64,000 bases of DNA from DASRHD01 sp035485575. Its GTDB lineage: Bacteria > Verrucomicrobiota > Verrucomicrobiia > Opitutales > Opitutaceae. The first letter of the stretch is position 1. The number at the start of each line of letters is the position of its first letter. The notes under the pieces are model-generated. The model was not told where the DNA came from, searched no databases, and saw only the letters and a list, made by a program, of their open reading frames with translations. The stretch lies in assembly GCA_035485575.1 (NCBI GenBank), contig DATHNW010000010.1, positions 62,001-126,000 of the forward strand, given 5' to 3'. Made by a program: the position numbers and the translations under genes. Below, piece after piece: positions 1 to 8,064 of the stretch.

Positions 1-378
1 GATGGTGGCGCCGAAAAGGCAGCGCCTACCGGAAGGATGACGGTAGTTCATGGGTAGGTTGGTCGGATGCACGGTTGTAGTCAGGGGAAACAGACGCTGC
101 GTGCTCCTGCGGACTTGGGGGGAACCGCAGCAAGCGCCTGGATATCAGGCACGATATCGCGGCTTTGACTTTGCGCAGGCAAGAGGCGCGAAGGTTATAC
201 CGTTAAATAACTCCAATCGGGCCATAGCGGAAATGGACCAGTTTGGGATCATAGCGGTGGCCCTCGTCGCGGAGAAAGGTGTGTTACCGTTGAATTCATG
301 CACCGGCGCTGATCACATTGCTGCGTTGCCCGAAGAAACGAATTGCCGCGCTGATGACAAAACGGCTGTTTCGGTCGC
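1..378. other. Non-coding stretch before the first gene
   Basis: No convincing gene is seen here. A 110-codon plus-strand frame (50-382) has no recognisable domain, overlaps the start of the DUF1080 gene and has a composition expected of chance. The stretch probably carries the promoter of the gene starting at 379. A TATAC-like element lies at 196-200, but no well-spaced -35 box accompanies it. Confidence 0.4.
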
Positions 379-1248
379 ATGAAATTGCGCACCCCTTTAT
401 GGTTTATCCTTCCATTGCTGGCCGCATCGGCCGGTCTGGCCGCGGACGACAGCTGGCGCCCGCTTTTCAATGGCAGGGATTTCTCCGGATGGGAGAGCTA
501 TCTGGGCGTGCCACCGGCTTCGGTTCAGATTCCGGGGGCGGAGCGCGATGCCAGCGGCAGCTATTTGAAGCCCTTGGGTATCAACCATGATCCCCTGCAT
601 GCTTTTTCCGTGGTCGAAGCCGATGGCCGGCCGGCCATCCGGCTTTCCGGTGCTGTGCAGGGCGGTCTCACCACGGTGGAGTCATTCGGCAATTACCACC
701 TCAGGCTGCAGTTCAAATGGGGTGAAAAAAGAAAAGACCAGCGCGCGACCGAATCGCGCAACAGCGGCTTTCTTTACCACGCATACGGCGAGCCTGGCGC
801 CGTGAAGGGCCGCTGGATGAGCTCGCATCAGTTTCAGATCAAGGAGGGTCGCACGGGCGACTACATTGCAATGGGGGACGCGGTGGCCAGCATCCATGCG
901 CGCTCGGCCGATGGGAAAAATTTCACCAACGATGAAACCGCGGACGCGGTGACGTTCGGCAACAAAGAAGTGGCGGGCCCGAACTGCGCCATGCCGGGCA
1001 AGGACTACGAAAATCCGTCCGGAGAATGGAACACGATCGAAGTCATTTGCCTGGGTGACACCTGCATCCAGGTCGTCAATGGACACGTGACGCTGCGCAT
1101 CGCCGCCTCGCGGCGCTTGGCGGAAAAAATTCAAGCTCCGCTGACCGAAGGGCGGCTCGAATTGGATATGGAGGGATGGGAGATTTATTTCCGCGACATC
1201 GAGATCCGGCCGATCAAGGAGATTCCTGCGGAATACGCGGCGCATTAG
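379..1248 (+). CDS. Secreted DUF1080 (3-keto-disaccharide hydrolase-like) protein
   Basis: This 289-residue protein has a signal peptide (residues 1 to about 21, basic then hydrophobic, ending near GLAAD). It continues with the DUF1080 signature: WRPLFNGRDFSGWE at the N-terminus, then a concanavalin-like fold with YHLRLQFKW, NSGFLYH and WNTIEVIC. The family is a laminarinase-like jelly roll, and some members hydrolyse 3-keto-glycosides. Family and fold are clear, but the substrate cannot be read from sequence. It stands alone on the plus strand, converging on a second DUF1080 gene at 1367-2131. The insertion between the WKWG and NSGF elements is longer than in short family members. Confidence 0.85.
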   Translation: MKLRTPLWFILPLLAASAGLAADDSWRPLFNGRDFSGWESYLGVPPASVQIPGAERDASGSYLKPLGINHDPLHAFSVVEADGRPAIRLSGAVQGGLTTVESFGNYHLRLQFKWGEKRKDQRATESRNSGFLYHAYGEPGAVKGRWMSSHQFQIKEGRTGDYIAMGDAVASIHARSADGKNFTNDETADAVTFGNKEVAGPNCAMPGKDYENPSGEWNTIEVICLGDTCIQVVNGHVTLRIAASRRLAEKIQAPLTEGRLELDMEGWEIYFRDIEIRPIKEIPAEYAAH

Positions 1249-1366
1249 TCGCCAAAGATATTTAAGCGCGGCCATGAAGGCAGCGCTTGTGCACCGGCAG
1301 GGGAGGCTTTTTGGGCGTGTCCCGACGGGCCCGGTTCGGCAGTCCGTGGGATGATATCCCGGAGGC

Positions 1367-2131
1367 TCACTTCAAGGTGATAAGTTTGTCCACCTTCGGA
1401 TCCACTTCGATCCGGATGTCTTTGTACTCGACGACCGACTTGCCCGAATGAACCTGCAGCGCGATGGGGCCTTTTTTCAAGGCCGCGGGATCGGCGTGCT
1501 TGTAGCGGATGAGCTCGACGCCATCGACCGCCATGCGGATTTCGCCCGTCTGGAAATTGGCGAGGACTTCGCTCGTATGCCAGTCGTGCCAGCGCAGCCG
1601 GTTGTCGTTTTTCGGGATGAGGTGATCGACGGGGGCGTTCTTGTTCGGACCGTAGTCCCAGATCGAGCCATAGGGTGGCTGCAGATTGAGCATGCCCGTT
1701 CCCTTGGGCGTATAATTTCCCGCGGCCGGACGGCTGCCCCAGAATAAAATACCGAGATGTGCGCTGCCATTGTTGATTTCGGGCAGCACCACCCGCGAAG
1801 TGACGATGAGCCGGAAACTGCCGTAGTCCTGCCTCGTCAACGCCAGGCACCACTTGCCGGTGCCGTGCATGGCGCCGTCCTGGATCGTCCAATTTGCGGG
1901 ATTCACGTCCCAGCCGTCGAACGTCTTGCCATCGAAGAGAACGGTCATCGCGTCCAGCCCGGCACTGGGCGGGATGGGCGGTGCAGGCTCCGATGGCGTG
2001 GCGGCTGGAATCGGCGGAGGGGTGGCGGGACTTGCCACCGGCTGGGCGGCCAGGCTGGCCGCAAGCGCCGCGCCAAAAATTATCCAGGAGCTCCTTTTCA
2101 TGAGCCGGACAACAGGTCGTGTCGTTTTCAT
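1367..2131 (-). CDS. Secreted DUF1080 domain protein, Pro-rich linker
   Basis: This 254-residue protein has a signal peptide, a Pro/Ala-rich linker (about residues 30-58) and one DUF1080 domain. The domain is marked by VLFDGKTFDGWD, NWTIQDGAMHGTG, SAHLGILFWG and WHDWHTSEVLANFQTGEI. An internal ATG at 2101 gives a more typical signal peptide (MKRSSWII...), so the start is uncertain by 10 codons. The gene begins 11 bp downstream of the GH28-like gene on the same strand, which suggests a common transcript. It is only distantly similar to the 379-1248 protein, so this is not a recent duplication. The likely role is periplasmic or extracellular glycoside processing, inferred from family and context. 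Confidence 0.85.
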   Translation of the reverse strand: MKTTRPVVRLMKRSSWIIFGAALAASLAAQPVASPATPPPIPAATPSEPAPPIPPSAGLDAMTVLFDGKTFDGWDVNPANWTIQDGAMHGTGKWCLALTRQDYGSFRLIVTSRVVLPEINNGSAHLGILFWGSRPAAGNYTPKGTGMLNLQPPYGSIWDYGPNKNAPVDHLIPKNDNRLRWHDWHTSEVLANFQTGEIRMAVDGVELIRYKHADPAALKKGPIALQVHSGKSVVEYKDIRIEVDPKVDKLITLK

Positions 2132-2142
2132 TCCGGGGCGAT

Positions 2143-3870
2143 TCAGGTCCGCAGTTTCACGGATTTTTCGGTCGCGCCGCCGTTGAAGGCGAGGGGGGAA
2201 GCGGCCTTGGTCAGGTCACCGCCATCGATGATGATGCCTTCGTTTGCAGCGCCTTCGAGTTGAAGAAAGACGGCGGAGGGGGTGAGAACCCGCGTGGCAG
2301 TCAGCAACGTCTGTTTCGTGTCGATGAATCGCAGAACCGATTCCGCCGCGGGGTTTCCCTGGGCGCTGAAACCGTTGAGGGCGGCGTCTTCGATGTGGTC
2401 GAAGATCAGCGCCGGGCGCAAATCGGGCTCGCTGACCTGGAACCGGATGTTTTGCAGCGTCAGGCCGCGGGCGTTGCGGGCGTACAAGCCATAGGCGGGC
2501 ATGGGCCCCAGCTCGAAATATTCGCCGGAAATTTTCGGCAGATCACGCCGCACGGCATCCTCGGCCGTGCCTCCGCCGCCGAAGGTGAGATGGATGTTGT
2601 CGAAGGAAATGTTTTCGAGGGTCGATTCGCCGACACAGTTCAGGGTGATGCAGGAGTGGAGTTCGCCGGGCCGGTACTCGCTGGTGAAGGGGTAATCCGG
2701 CAGCTGCGGCGGATTGGTCGTGACCGTGCCGTGGATGTTGCTGAAGGAGATGTTGCGGACGATGCCCGGGCCCTTACCGTCTGCGGCGGGGTGTGGTTGT
2801 TCGGGCGTCGGCTCCAGCCCGTTCCGGCGCGAATTCGGGCCGACGCTGATATTGATCGGGCCGGTCACATCGTGCAGCACCAGGTTCGAAAATGAAATAT
2901 TCTCGAACCGGTCGCCGGGACGGCCGTGCATTTTGATCGGGCAGCCGTACACCTGGTGCAGGAGGCAATTGGAAACGGTGATGTTTTCCGCGACGCCGCC
3001 GCCGAAACGGAAGACCGACCAGCGGGTGCTGAACGAAGAGTTGGTGATCGTGATGAACTTGCAGCTTCCGAACAGCGCACAGGCGTCATCCTGCGATAGC
3101 ACGGTGCAATTGCTGACGGTCACATATTCGCAGCTGATGAAATGGAACCCGTCGTTGTTGCCGTTGACCCGATTGTGGATGTAGAGGCCGTCCAGGTGGA
3201 CGCGCGTGCTCTGGATGACGCGGAGGCAATGGTAGGCGCTGCGCAGCAGGTCGATATTGCGGACGACGAGATTCTGGCAGCGGTAGAAAAGCAGCGTGTA
3301 GGGCCGGCGGTTGCCACCGAGCCCGCTGGGCGGAGTGGTGCCGCGGACATTCGAGTGAAACTGCAGTCCCTGGCCGTCGACGGTGCCCGGCCCTTCAACC
3401 GTCACGTTCCTGGCATTGACGGCGAAAATCAGCGCCCAATTCCCATCGCCCAGCGTCGAATCGCCGCTGAGCGGGATGGCGTCGACCGCGTGATATTGCT
3501 TCCCGTCGGTGCTGCCCAGCAGTTTTCCGGTGGCGGCGACGTGCAGCGTGACGTTGCTTTTCAATTCGACCGACCCGATGAGGAAATCGCCCGTTGGGAC
3601 CAATACGGTGCCGCCGCCGTCATGGTTGCACAGATCGATGGCCGCCTGCACTGCCGCGGTGTCGAGCGTGGTGCCATCGCCCTTTGCGCCGTGGTCCCGG
3701 ATGTTGTAGATCCGGGCACCGAGGTCATTTCCGGTGGCAGCGGGGGCGGTCTCGGCCGCCAGGCTTTTTTCGCCCAGAAAGCCAGCGCCAAGCGAAGCCG
3801 CGAGGGCTGGGGGGGAAACAAGTCCGATCCATTTGCGTCGCGATAAAAACTGCGGGTCGGCGTCAGCCAT
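2143..3870 (-). CDS. GH28-like right-handed beta-helix protein, Tat-type signal
   Basis: This 575-residue protein resembles glycoside hydrolase family 28 (polygalacturonase and relatives). The N-terminus carries a twin-arginine motif (SRRKWIGLV, residues 10-18) and a hydrophobic segment, suggesting Tat export. The pectate-lyase-superfamily entry sequence follows at 54-82 (YNIRDHGAKGDGTTLDTAAVQ), then parallel-helix repeats such as VSNCTV, ITNSSF and ISFSNI. Of the usual GH28 catalytic motifs, N-x-D (238-240) and DD (261-262) are present. The GHG and RIK motifs are not recognisable; STRWSVFRFGGG sits where GHG would be. It may act on a non-galacturonan polymer. It is cotranscribed with the DUF1080 gene downstream. 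Confidence 0.85.
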   Translation of the reverse strand: MADADPQFLSRRKWIGLVSPPALAASLGAGFLGEKSLAAETAPAATGNDLGARIYNIRDHGAKGDGTTLDTAAVQAAIDLCNHDGGGTVLVPTGDFLIGSVELKSNVTLHVAATGKLLGSTDGKQYHAVDAIPLSGDSTLGDGNWALIFAVNARNVTVEGPGTVDGQGLQFHSNVRGTTPPSGLGGNRRPYTLLFYRCQNLVVRNIDLLRSAYHCLRVIQSTRVHLDGLYIHNRVNGNNDGFHFISCEYVTVSNCTVLSQDDACALFGSCKFITITNSSFSTRWSVFRFGGGVAENITVSNCLLHQVYGCPIKMHGRPGDRFENISFSNLVLHDVTGPINISVGPNSRRNGLEPTPEQPHPAADGKGPGIVRNISFSNIHGTVTTNPPQLPDYPFTSEYRPGELHSCITLNCVGESTLENISFDNIHLTFGGGGTAEDAVRRDLPKISGEYFELGPMPAYGLYARNARGLTLQNIRFQVSEPDLRPALIFDHIEDAALNGFSAQGNPAAESVLRFIDTKQTLLTATRVLTPSAVFLQLEGAANEGIIIDGGDLTKAASPLAFNGGATEKSVKLRT

Positions 3871-4033
3871 GATGGGGTTCCTTTTTCCGGGTGTTTGGGT
3901 TGTCCTGACCGCCGCGGGGTCCGGCGGTTGCCATGAATACGGGGAGTATTTTCAAACCCGGATGCCGGGTCCTAAGCAAGCGAAACTGACCCGGGAGGAA
4001 AGAGCCGGGCTGCGCAGGAACCCCGACCACGCA

Positions 4034-4069
4034 AAAGAAAAACCGCACCTTCGCGGGAAGGTGCGGTTT
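4034..4069 (-). terminator. Rho-independent terminator of the GH31 gene
   Basis: A perfect 13-bp stem (4040-4052 with 4057-4069) encloses a 4-nt loop. On the minus strand it is followed by a T-rich tract. It sits 27 bp beyond the stop codon of the GH31 gene and separates that gene from the GH28/DUF1080 pair. Confidence 0.9.
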
Positions 4070-4095
4070 GCAAGCTGGACCTGGCGGATGAGTGC

Positions 4096-7000
4096 TTAGT
4101 TCAACGTCACCGATGTCGCGGTGCTCGTGGAGGTCGGGAATTTCACCCAGGTGACCTTCGCCGTGCTGTCGTAGTACCAGCCTTCGGAGGCGGCGGTGAA
4201 CGCCGACAGCGAGGTATACTGCGTCTCCGCATTGCCGTCCCGCGTCGCGCCGGCCGGGGCCGCGGTCTGCAGTTCGATCTTGAGGACGTAGGTCCGCGAC
4301 GTGAATTGGCCGGCAAAGGTGCCGTTGGCCGCGCCGATCGTCACGACCTCGTGTCCGCTGGTGATGTTGGAGGTGATCGCGGTCGTGGAGAACTCGTTGT
4401 CCGTGATGTACAGGTCGCTGATGCCGTCATCCTCGTAGAACGTGTAGCTGGTCGAGCCGGACGGATAGATGTCGAGGGTCAGCGGGTTGGCCGCGTACTG
4501 GTCGACGTACTGGATCACGCTTCCGGCCGGAGGGATGACCATCGGAATGATCGAGCCGGCCTTGATGAACAGCGGCACTTCCGTAACCGGCGCCGAGATC
4601 GTGGCGGTGGTCCCGCCCTTGTGCGTCACGCCATTGTTGGTGCCATTGAGGTAATCTGTATAATCGAGCCAGGTGGTGGAGGAGGACTCCGGGAAGACCA
4701 CTGAAGTGCTGGTCGCACCCGCGGTGGTCACCGGCTGGACCAGAATCTCGCTGGTGCCCTGGCCGTTGACGATCTGCTTCGAGGTCGGCCACCAGACCGG
4801 ATACTGCACCGCGCCGCCGGTGACGTGATAGCACGCCTGGGCGTTCGAATAGCGGAACGGCAGCAATTGGTAGCGCATTTGCGTGTAATGCGAGAAGGTC
4901 GCTGCAGCCGTGGTGCTGAAGCACCAGGGGAAGCGGCCGGGGATGGTGTTCGAGCCCACCTGGCCCTTGGCGCCGAAGAATTCCGTCAGCGGCGTGAAGC
5001 AGCCATACTGCAGCCAGCGTTGATAGAGTTCGTCGGTCGAAGTGCCGTTATAGCCGCCGGTGTCGCCGCACCAGTAGGCCGCCGTGGTCTTCGTATTGCA
5101 GGCGAAGCCATTGGCCATGTCCTTGTCGGCCAGGCCGCCCTGGGCGCCCGGATTCGAGAAGGTCGCAGTGGTGTCGCCCGTCCACAGACCGGGGTACTGG
5201 TCGTTGTTCGTGGCGGTGGCTCCTCCATCGATGTCCCGGTGGGCCAGAATCAAGCCTCTGCCTTGCGCCAGATTCGCGGTCGTCGTTTCCTCGTACGCCG
5301 CCTTGTGGTAGAAGCCCAGCCAATCGGACGTGCTGGTGCTGCCATTAGCCAGCACGCCGCCCGAGGGAATGCCCACGGTCGTGTCCATTTTCAGGAAATC
5401 GAAGCCCATGGCAAAGAGGGGGGCGTTGAGGCTCTTCCACCAGTTGGCCGCCGCGGTGGTGGAGAGGTCGAACTGGCCGGTATAGGTCACACCATGCCAG
5501 CCGCCGCCGTTCACCACGGTGCCGCTGCTGTTCTGGATGAAGTAATGGTTGGTCGCGCCCGTGTTGTAGACGGTGTTGCTCTTGTCGATCCAGGGCCATT
5601 CCCACACGCCGAAGTGGAAGTGATTGGAGTGAATGGTATTGATCATGGTCTGCGGATCGGAGAACTGGCTGGGATCGAATTTGAAGTCGATGTACTCGGA
5701 GCCGGGCCCGTTGTAATTGCTGCCCAGCCAGCTGGAGTCGACCCAGATGAGGTCGCCACAGTAGCCGTTGCGCAGCTTGGCCATGTCGCTCAGGATGGTG
5801 GGCTGATCGTCATAGGAACCGAACATGACGCCGAAGGCCCACTTCGGCGGCAGAATGGGATTGCCATTCGGCGTGCCGGAGGTGCCGCCACCGGAACCGG
5901 CGGAGAAGGTGAATTGGTCGGCCGAGAGCTGGTAGGCGGTCGAGGAGGCATTCTTGCCCGTCACCGTCAGGCGGATGTCGTGATTGGCCGTGGTGGCGAA
6001 GGTCACCGAGCCAAACGTGGTGATGGGATAGGCCTGGGCCGCCGAATATTGATCCAGCGCGCTGCCGAGATTGGTGCCGTCGACCGAGAGCTGCAGGGTG
6101 CCGCGGGAGGTGTTGCCCTTCCATTCCATTTGCAGCTGATACGTGCCGGCGGGAACGCTGGGCACGGTGAAGTCGATATATTGACCGGTGGCGGTGGCAG
6201 CCAGCTCGATCCATTTGCCGCCACTGGAATTGACGTCGGTCTGGACCGAAGCGGTCGCTCCCGTGCCGGTGTAGGAAATGTTCTCTGCTTCGTAGGATGT
6301 GGTGGTCCCGCCGCCGCCGGTGCTGATGGTGTAGGTGGCGCTGCTGACGGCGCTGTCGGTGGAACCGCTCTTATAGGCGATGGCCTTGAGGGTGGTCGTC
6401 GCACTGACGCTCACCGGGCTGGAGTAAGCCGTGCCGGCCGTCTCCGAAGGCGTGCTGCCGTCCGTGGTGTAACGGATGGAAGCGCCGCTGGTGGAAGAGC
6501 TGATCGTCACGGTTTGCGCACTGGTGTAAGTGCCGCCAGCAGGGCTGAACGTCGGCGTGGCTACGGTCGCTGCGCTGATGGTGTAGGTGGCGCTGCTGAC
6601 CGTGCTGTCGGTGAAACCGGCCTCATAAGCGATGGCCTTGAGGGTGGTCGTGGCGGCGATGCTTACCGGGCTGGAGTAAACCGTGCCGGCCGTCTCCGAA
6701 GGCGTGCTGCCGTCCGTGGTGTAACGGATGGAAGCGCCGCTGGTGGTGGAGCTGATGGTCACGGTCTGCGAACTGGTGTAGGTGCCACCGACGGGACTGA
6801 ACGTCGGCGCGGCCGCCTGGGCGGTTTGTGAGACGAGGACGAACTTGTCGGCCGAGAGCTGGTAGGAGGTCGAGGACGCATTCTTGCCGGTCACCGCCAG
6901 CTTGATGGTGTGCGTGCCGGTCGAGCTGAAGGTCACATTGCCAAAGGTGGTGGTGGGATAACTTTGGGCGGCGGAGTACTGATCGAGCGTGCTGCCGACG

Positions 7001-7377
7001 TTGGTGCCGTCGACCGAGAGCTGCAGGGTGCCACGGGAAGTGTTGCCCTTCCATTCCATCTGCACCTGATAGGTGCCGGCGGCCACGCTGGGAATGGCGT
7101 AGCTGATATACTGGCCGGTGGCGGTGGCAGAGAGCACAATCCACTGGCCGCCACTGGAGTTCACGTCGGTCTGGACCGAAGCGGTGGCGCCATTGGGCGT
7201 GTAAGTGAGGCTTTCGGCTTCGAAGCTGGTGGACTGCGCAGCCAAACGGGCGGTGAGGGCGGGTGAGAGCAGGCAGAGCGATGCCGCCACGCCCATCAAT
7301 TTCAGGAGTGGCCGGTGGCGGTGAATTGTGGGACTGATATCAGGCGCCGCAAAGGACGCGTAGGGTGTTGGTTTCAT
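4096..7377 (-). CDS. Large secreted GH31 glycosidase with duplicated CBM and chitobiase-like modules
   Basis: This 1093-residue enzyme has, in order: a signal region (about 1-48); a CBM6/35-type beta-sandwich (about 50-185); two chitobiase-C-terminal-like modules (about 190-355, each with PTFSPxGGTYTSxQTVTISS and IRYTTDGSTPSET); a second CBM-like sandwich (about 357-490); and a GH31 (beta/alpha)8 domain from about 500. The likely nucleophile is D665 (FLKMDTT) and the likely acid/base is D735 (WTGDTT), followed by the family's CGDTGGYNG element. GH31 includes alpha-glucosidases, alpha-xylosidases and relatives; specificity cannot be chosen here. The two chitobiase-like modules repeat at a 252-bp period with high nucleotide identity, which points to recent tandem duplication. 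It has its own terminator. Confidence 0.9.
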   Translation of the reverse strand: MKPTPYASFAAPDISPTIHRHRPLLKLMGVAASLCLLSPALTARLAAQSTSFEAESLTYTPNGATASVQTDVNSSGGQWIVLSATATGQYISYAIPSVAAGTYQVQMEWKGNTSRGTLQLSVDGTNVGSTLDQYSAAQSYPTTTFGNVTFSSTGTHTIKLAVTGKNASSTSYQLSADKFVLVSQTAQAAAPTFSPVGGTYTSSQTVTISSTTSGASIRYTTDGSTPSETAGTVYSSPVSIAATTTLKAIAYEAGFTDSTVSSATYTISAATVATPTFSPAGGTYTSAQTVTISSSTSGASIRYTTDGSTPSETAGTAYSSPVSVSATTTLKAIAYKSGSTDSAVSSATYTISTGGGGTTTSYEAENISYTGTGATASVQTDVNSSGGKWIELAATATGQYIDFTVPSVPAGTYQLQMEWKGNTSRGTLQLSVDGTNLGSALDQYSAAQAYPITTFGSVTFATTANHDIRLTVTGKNASSTAYQLSADQFTFSAGSGGGTSGTPNGNPILPPKWAFGVMFGSYDDQPTILSDMAKLRNGYCGDLIWVDSSWLGSNYNGPGSEYIDFKFDPSQFSDPQTMINTIHSNHFHFGVWEWPWIDKSNTVYNTGATNHYFIQNSSGTVVNGGGWHGVTYTGQFDLSTTAAANWWKSLNAPLFAMGFDFLKMDTTVGIPSGGVLANGSTSTSDWLGFYHKAAYEETTTANLAQGRGLILAHRDIDGGATATNNDQYPGLWTGDTTATFSNPGAQGGLADKDMANGFACNTKTTAAYWCGDTGGYNGTSTDELYQRWLQYGCFTPLTEFFGAKGQVGSNTIPGRFPWCFSTTAAATFSHYTQMRYQLLPFRYSNAQACYHVTGGAVQYPVWWPTSKQIVNGQGTSEILVQPVTTAGATSTSVVFPESSSTTWLDYTDYLNGTNNGVTHKGGTTATISAPVTEVPLFIKAGSIIPMVIPPAGSVIQYVDQYAANPLTLDIYPSGSTSYTFYEDDGISDLYITDNEFSTTAITSNITSGHEVVTIGAANGTFAGQFTSRTYVLKIELQTAAPAGATRDGNAETQYTSLSAFTAASEGWYYDSTAKVTWVKFPTSTSTATSVTLN
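6322..6825 (-). repeat. Tandem 252-bp repeat encoding chitobiase-like modules
   Basis: The same sequence (GCTGATGGTGTAGGTGGCGC on the plus strand) begins at 6322 and again at 6574, and the match continues for nearly the whole unit. The period is 84 codons, one module in the GH31 protein. Near-identity at the DNA level indicates recent duplication or gene conversion. Confidence 0.8.
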
Positions 7378-7716
7378 TTTCGTTTTTGGATTTCAGATCT
7401 GGAATGATTGCAGGAAAAAAAAGACCGAGGCAGGGAACGGAGGATTCATGAGATCATTTCACGACTCCGGGAGACCGCATTGGGCAGGTCGGTTGGAAAG
7501 AGAGGCATGTTTTTATGGGAGAAAGCTGGCCGTGTTTCGCGGGAGGCGCTGTCAGCGCACGAAGCAAAAACTTAAATTAACTACTGGGGTGATTACTCTA
7601 TGCAGGGGTGAAGGCTTTACCTGTAAAACCAGAATCTATATTTATAATTTTTTCCCAAGAACGAATAGATAGCGCTTATATGCACCGAGCGAATCTGCTA
7701 TCGATCATCTAGTTAA

Positions 7717-7794
7717 TTGCATTATAGATTATATATAATTATTTGCATTATATGATATGGCCATGCGTTTGCATTATTGATGCCCGGCAGCGAT
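7717..7794 (+). repeat. Three direct TTGCATTAT repeats at exact 26-bp spacing
   Basis: Copies start at 7717, 7743 and 7769. Each is followed by a short AT-rich half-conserved tail (AGAT, ATGAT, TGAT). The 26-bp period is about 2.5 helical turns, so adjacent copies face opposite sides of the DNA. The arrangement resembles iterons or cooperative regulator sites. Confidence 0.75.
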
Positions 7795-7821
7795 GGGTAT
7801 GGACGATGTATCTGCCGGGCA
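7781..7821 (+). other. 10-bp perfect inverted repeat (hairpin or operator)
   Basis: TGCCCGGCAG (7781-7790) is matched by CTGCCGGGCA (7812-7821) across a 21-nt loop, directly after the last phased repeat. There is no T-tract, so it is not an intrinsic terminator. It could be a binding site or part of a small RNA. Confidence 0.55.
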
Positions 7822-8064
7822 GCCATGAGCATGCCGGATGGCCTTCATGGCGCGGATTTGAGGCCCCTCTTTCCCTGTCCTGTCTTCATGCAGGACATTG
7901 GCCGTACGGCTGTGACGGTCGTGCTCGCCAACGCGCCCATGATATGCGCCAAGGGCCAGCCGTGGTATGCCGAACCTACTCTTCTTTTGCTTTATCTGCC
8001 CGTCAAACGTGCGGGCAAAAAGGACTGCATCGCTCTCCGGCCCGAGCTGGACTGGGTGATCGGC

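Larger units (their letters stand above)
7378..8064. other. AT-rich intergenic island with phased repeats and hairpins
   Basis: No credible protein gene lies in this 687-bp gap. Frames at 7448-7672, 7743-8075 and 7777-8172 lack domains and overlap one another. The part from about 7560 to 7760 is far richer in A+T than the rest of the window. It holds a TTTAC-CT-GTAAA dyad (7616-7627), three phased TTGCATTAT copies (7717-7777), a 10-bp inverted repeat (7781-7790 with 7812-7821) and a 7-bp one (7822-7828 with 7845-7851). It lies upstream of the GH31 gene (minus strand) and downstream of the cNMP-domain gene, so it is the likely control region of GH31. Confidence 0.6.

Noticed and set aside
50..382. 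Plus-strand 110-codon frame at the window start
   Set aside because: No domain, odd composition, and it overlaps the DUF1080 start; probably chance.
4825..6831. 668-codon plus-strand frame
   Set aside because: It is opposite the GH31 coding sequence and arises from the repeats of that gene.
7717..7794. CRISPR array
   Set aside because: The repeat core is only 9 bp with 17-bp gaps and three copies; no cas genes are near. It does not fit CRISPR.
7997..8017. Hairpin TGCCCG/CGGGCA as terminator of the cNMP-domain gene
   Set aside because: On the minus strand it is not followed by a T tract.
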